NCBI GenBank assembly: GCA_937862595.1
Contig: CALMFL010000229.1
Location: 1 to 9,461, forward strand
Reading direction: 5' to 3'
Source of the DNA: an uncultured Fidelibacterota bacterium
GTDB lineage: Bacteria > Fidelibacterota > Fidelibacteria > Fidelibacterales > Fidelibacteraceae
Length of the DNA: 9,461 nucleotides
In this document: positions 6,779 through 9,461 of the stretch, piece by piece
How the letters are laid out: each line of letters opens with the position of its first letter
Numbering within the stretch: the first letter of the stretch is position 1
Made by a program: the position numbers and the translations under genes
Notes under the pieces: model-generated
What the model was told of the DNA's origin: nothing
Databases searched by the model: none
What the model saw: only the letters and a program-made list of their open reading frames with translations

Positions 6779-7720
6779 TTACGATTCGTTTTCAGCCAGC
6801 CACCGCTCCGCGTCGATGGCCGCGCGGCAGCCGGAACCGGCCGCGGTGATCGCCTGGCGATAAACGGGGTCCTGCACGTCACCGCAGGCGAAAACACCCG
6901 CGATGTTCGTTTTGCTCGACCGTTCTTCGGTCCGGATATACCCCTGCTCGTCAAGGTCGATCAGGCCTTTGAAAAGTTCGGTGTTGGGATGATGACCGAT
7001 GGCCACAAAAAAACCGGAGCAGGGGAGGTTCTCCGTTTTTCCGGTCTTCAGGTTTTTGATCCGGACGCCCGTCACCCCTTCGGGACCGGGTGTGCCGAGC
7101 ACTTCCTCGACTACGGAATCCCATTTGATGATGATCTTGGGATGTTTTTTGGCCTTTTCCGACATGAAGGTCGAAGCGCGGAATTCGTCGCGCCGGTGAA
7201 TGATCGTCACGGTCTTTCCAAAATGCGTCAGGTACAGCGCTTCTTCCAGAGCGGTATCGCCGCCGCCGACGACAACAATGTCCTTGTCCCGATAGAAAAA
7301 GCCGTCGCAGGTGGCACAGGCGCTGACGCCGTAACCTTTAAGCTTGCTTTCCGATTCAATGCCGAGATATTTTGCGCTGGCGCCGGTCGAGATGATCAGG
7401 GCGTCACAGAGGTAATCGATCCCCTCGTCGTCCCGGACACGGAAAGGACGGGCGCTCAGGTCCGCATCGGTCACGGTCCGGAAGAGGCTTTTCGCGCCGA
7501 AGCGCAGGGCCTGTTCACGCATTTTATCCATCAGCTCAGACCCGGTGACGCCCTCGGGAAAACCGGGAAAATTTTCGATCTCGGTCGTGGTGGTCAGTTG
7601 TCCGCCGGGTTGCGCGCCTTCAAATATCAGGGGCTCAAGGCCGGCGCGGGCGGCGTAGATGGCGGCGGTCAGGCCGGAAGGACCGGTGCCGATAATGATC
7701 ACGTTCCGATGTTCACTCAT
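6779..7720 (-). CDS. trxB: thioredoxin reductase (NADPH)
   Basis: A 313-residue cytoplasmic flavoenzyme, the usual length for bacterial low-molecular-weight thioredoxin reductase. It passes electrons from NADPH through FAD and a redox-active dithiol to thioredoxin. Visible motifs in order are the FAD-binding GTGPSG (11-16), the PGGQL loop (38-42), the active-site pair Cys135/Cys138 in CATCDG, the NADPH-binding GGGDTA (152-157), the HRRDEFR segment (175-181) typical of NADPH-using members, and the second FAD motif CGDVQD (279-284). The ATG at 7720 is preferred over a 28-residue upstream extension because AAAGGA precedes it at good spacing and the protein then begins just before the FAD beta strand. 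The gene lies 13 bp after the lipoprotein gene and is probably transcribed with it. Confidence 0.97.
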   Translation of the reverse strand: MSEHRNVIIIGTGPSGLTAAIYAARAGLEPLIFEGAQPGGQLTTTTEIENFPGFPEGVTGSELMDKMREQALRFGAKSLFRTVTDADLSARPFRVRDDEGIDYLCDALIISTGASAKYLGIESESKLKGYGVSACATCDGFFYRDKDIVVVGGGDTALEEALYLTHFGKTVTIIHRRDEFRASTFMSEKAKKHPKIIIKWDSVVEEVLGTPGPEGVTGVRIKNLKTGKTENLPCSGFFVAIGHHPNTELFKGLIDLDEQGYIRTEERSSKTNIAGVFACGDVQDPVYRQAITAAGSGCRAAIDAERWLAENES

Positions 7721-7733
7721 ATCATGTCCTTTA

Positions 7734-8630
7734 TCACAGTTTCTTCGTTCCCGCATGTTTTGTACGGATCGCGTAGATGCTGTTGGTTTCGCATTCGGTG
7801 ACATAGAGCGTCTTCATGTCCGCTCCGCCGAACTCGAGGTTGCTGGGCTTTTTCCCGGGAGTTTTCAGGCTGTCCAGCAACGTCCCTTCGGGGGACACCA
7901 CATAGATCTTGCCGCCGCCGAAATAGGCGACATACAGGTTTCCCTTCACATCGCAGTCCATACCGTCGGGATCCTGGTTCCCGGAGGGGAGGGTGATCAG
8001 CGTATCGAGGATACCCATCCCGCAGGTCACCTTCAGGATGTTCTTATTGACGGATTCCCCGACGTACAGGACCTGTCCGTCCGGGGAAAAGCACAAGCCG
8101 TTCGGGAATTGCAGTCCGTCGATCAGCCAGACCGTCGTCCCGGTCCGGGGATCCACCCGGAACAAACGTCCGTCGTATATTTCTTTATTGTAACTTTTCG
8201 GATCGGTGAAATAGAGCATGCCCGAAGGCGAGACCGCGATATCGTTCGGCCGGTTGAAACGCCTGCCGTGATGGTCCCGGGCGCTCAGGGTCGTCAGGAC
8301 GCCCTGAGCCGAGTACTTCAGGATCGATCCTTTGCCGTACTCGCAGATATAAAGGTTTCCCTCTCCGTCATAGACGGTGCCGTTCGTGTTCACAAGTCCG
8401 TCCCGGGCGCTCAGCAGCGTATCCAGGGACTGATCCCGTACACGGCCGATCCAGCCGCTGTAACAATTGGAAAACACCAGTTCGTCCTGCCGCCAGGAAG
8501 GCCCTTCGGGAAAATCAAGCCCATCGGCCACGCGCGTGAATTCACCCTCGAAATATCCGGGCGAACCGCAGGAAAGCAGCAGCAGGAACAAGGCAGGGAC
8601 GGACAGGATCTTGGAAAGGCGTTTTAGCAT
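7734..8630 (-). CDS. SMP-30/gluconolactonase-family lipoprotein
   Basis: A 298-residue protein predicted to be exported and lipid-anchored. Residues 1-20 form a basic then Leu-rich signal, ending in LLSC with Cys21 as the probable lipidated residue. The remainder has the repeated blades of the SMP-30/gluconolactonase/LRE six-bladed beta-propeller. Candidate metal ligands sit where the family has them: Glu42 in FPEGP, Asn129 in RPNDI, Asn177 in FPNGL and Asp222 in DPDGM. Family members include Ca2+/Zn2+-dependent lactonases, but many have unknown substrates, so lactone hydrolysis is an inference. The ATG at 8630 is chosen because it begins directly at the signal peptide and lies about 20 bases after a promoter; the 38-residue upstream extension in this frame would run through that promoter. 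AGG at modest spacing is the only Shine-Dalgarno candidate. The stop is 13 bp before trxB, so the two are probably cotranscribed, although no functional link is obvious. Confidence 0.85.
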   Translation of the reverse strand: MLKRLSKILSVPALFLLLLSCGSPGYFEGEFTRVADGLDFPEGPSWRQDELVFSNCYSGWIGRVRDQSLDTLLSARDGLVNTNGTVYDGEGNLYICEYGKGSILKYSAQGVLTTLSARDHHGRRFNRPNDIAVSPSGMLYFTDPKSYNKEIYDGRLFRVDPRTGTTVWLIDGLQFPNGLCFSPDGQVLYVGESVNKNILKVTCGMGILDTLITLPSGNQDPDGMDCDVKGNLYVAYFGGGKIYVVSPEGTLLDSLKTPGKKPSNLEFGGADMKTLYVTECETNSIYAIRTKHAGTKKL

Positions 8631-8655
8631 GGTCAGCCTGTTTTTATCAGCATTT

Positions 8656-8683
8656 ATTATACGAAATAAAACGCTAAAATCAA
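8656..8683 (-). promoter_or_regulatory. sigma70-type promoter for the SMP-30 lipoprotein and trxB
   Basis: On the minus strand there is a consensus -10 box TATAAT (8661-8656) and a -35-like TTGATT (8683-8678, four of six consensus bases), separated by 16 bases. Transcription would begin near 8649, giving a leader of about 20 bases before the ATG at 8630. It sits in an AT-rich stretch after a terminator-like hairpin, which supports a transcription unit starting here and running through the lipoprotein gene into trxB. Confidence 0.6.
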
Positions 8684-8746
8684 AATGAGAAAGCACAATG
8701 ATCCCGGGCTGTTTTTTTTCCGCCGCAACGCAACGAACAGACAAAA

Positions 8747-8772
8747 CAGCTTTGCCGGGCGGGCTTTAGCTG
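8747..8772 (-). terminator. weak terminator-like hairpin after the SDR gene
   Basis: Read on the minus strand, CAGCT (8772-8768) pairs with AGCTG (8751-8747). A further GCC/GGC pairing lies inside after an A-rich internal loop, and the hairpin is followed by GTTTTGTCTGTT. It lies 27 bases past the SDR stop codon and ahead of the next promoter, where a terminator is expected. The stem is interrupted and the T-run is short, so efficiency is doubtful. The GCTGTTTT segment after the loop could instead pair with AAAACAGC about 30 bases further on. Confidence 0.4.
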
Positions 8773-8798
8773 AACATGTCAGAAGTCAATTCTTGAGA

Positions 8799-9461
8799 TT
8801 ATTTTAGAACCGGAAGCTTTTCTTCGCCGAAGAACCTCCGTATCAAGGCGCTGTCCTTGGCTCTCAGGGCCTTCCAGGGCTCCGAAAGACGAAGCAGATG
8901 GCGTTTGATCGCGATGCAGAACATATAGGTGAACCATTTCCGTATCTCGGGAACCGACCGTTTGACCCGGGAAAAATAGCTTTCGATAGTATCCCGGCGG
9001 AAATGCAGGATATTTTCCAGTTCATCGCCGTCCAGATAATACCCGCAATGGAAATTTTTTCGGGCAAAGGCCAGGGGAGGGAAGTTCAGTTTTCCCAAGC
9101 CGAAGAGCCTGAAGGAGCGCTGAATGAAATCATGATAGTTTATCCGGCATAAGGGTCCGCCGCCCAGATCAAAGACTTTTTTCGTCAACAAAGCGCGGTT
9201 CTCTATCGCGTGCAGAAAGGCGCGGGCGGTATCCTCGGGCGTGGCGATCTCAAGCGGTGTATTCAGCGGCATGTGGAACATGATCCCCGAGACCTTATGG
9301 TTCTTTACGCCCATGATGGCCGTCAGACGGAAGATCGTCCAGTCGACGGAGGCGTTTCGGATCAATGTTTCCGCCTCTATCTTGCTTTCCGCATAGGCGT
9401 CTCCCGGGCTGACCTGCAGGGGGTCGGTGACGCGGATCTCCGGGTCCCCGATGCGGTCACC
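8799..9461 (-). CDS. NAD-dependent epimerase/extended SDR-like protein, N-terminus outside window
   Basis: This open frame enters from the right edge (first full codon at 9461) and stops with TAA at 8801-8799, giving about 220 visible residues. Near its visible start is a Tyr-x-x-x-Lys pattern (YAESK, visible residues 23-27), the catalytic pair of short-chain dehydrogenases. It is followed by a segment typical of extended SDR/epimerases (W-T-I-F-R-L-T-A-I-M-G), a substrate-domain stretch about using a descendant allele of a threshold element (TPEDTARAFLHA) and a D-L-G-G-G turn. The Rossmann NAD-binding N-terminus with its Gly-rich loop lies beyond the edge, so cofactor preference cannot be read. 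The C-terminus is long, basic and aromatic (roughly the last 90 residues) and does not suggest a substrate. An internal TTG at 9365 could be mistaken for the start, but the frame is open and family-like upstream of it. Family assignment is fairly secure; the reaction and substrate are unknown. Confidence 0.75.
   Translation of the reverse strand, partial: GDRIGDPEIRVTDPLQVSPGDAYAESKIEAETLIRNASVDWTIFRLTAIMGVKNHKVSGIMFHMPLNTPLEIATPEDTARAFLHAIENRALLTKKVFDLGGGPLCRINYHDFIQRSFRLFGLGKLNFPPLAFARKNFHCGYYLDGDELENILHFRRDTIESYFSRVKRSVPEIRKWFTYMFCIAIKRHLLRLSEPWKALRAKDSALIRRFFGEEKLPVLK

Noticed and set aside
7721..7804. Upstream start for trxB
   Set aside because: It overlaps the end of the lipoprotein gene and lacks a Shine-Dalgarno; the start at 7720 has one and matches family length.
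7659..8627. 322-codon open frame on the plus strand spanning trxB and the lipoprotein gene
   Set aside because: It crosses two real genes and their intergenic gap in antisense and has no family features.
8631..8744. Upstream start for the SMP-30 lipoprotein
   Set aside because: It would put 38 residues ahead of the signal peptide and translate the promoter at 8656-8683.
1..9461. Mobile elements, CRISPR arrays, tRNA or rRNA genes
   Set aside because: I saw no transposase, spaced direct repeats, cloverleaf or rRNA-like segment on either strand.

Overview
All recognisable genes in this window read on the minus strand, so transcription runs from the right edge to the left. The genes are bacterial and Gram-negative in character: a lipoprotein with a lipobox, FtsB-type divisome protein, and short Shine-Dalgarno-led intergenic gaps. 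Base composition is roughly balanced to moderately GC-rich. Nothing here fixes the phylum. The trxB-eno-ftsB order and antiporters linked to PTS-type EIIA domains would suit a free-living bacterium of the FCB type (for example Marinimicrobia or Calditrichota-like), but this is a low-confidence guess. I see no mobile element, CRISPR array, rRNA or tRNA.

Right part (9461 to 6779): the C-terminal part of an extended SDR / NAD-dependent epimerase-like protein, cut by the window edge and followed by a weak terminator-like hairpin. A good sigma70-type promoter then precedes a lipoprotein of the SMP-30/gluconolactonase beta-propeller family, and thioredoxin reductase (trxB) follows 13 bp downstream.

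Middle (6778 to 5047): a hairpin and possible promoter, then enolase (eno) with a strong ribosome binding site. A convincing intrinsic terminator follows, and the cell-division protein FtsB/DivIC starts only 13 bp beyond its hairpin.

Left part (4913 to 230): a compact four-gene ion-homeostasis operon. Its order is a small four-helix membrane protein (AtpI-like in size and topology), a CPA2-family Na+(K+)/H+ antiporter fused to a soluble linker domain and a C-terminal PTS EIIA domain, a soluble protein joining an EIIA domain to what looks like a PII/ACT-like ferredoxin-fold domain, and a second CPA2 antiporter with no soluble tail. The genes are joined by a 4-bp ATGA overlap and by gaps of 12 and 14 bp. 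Both EIIA domains keep the phosphoryl-accepting histidine. The simplest reading is that two cation/proton antiporters are controlled by phosphoryl transfer (a PTS-Ntr-like input), one through a domain in cis and the other through a partner in trans that may also sense a small molecule. This operon is the most interesting part of the window. The final 229 bases at the left edge hold no convincing gene, only a cluster of short dyads.
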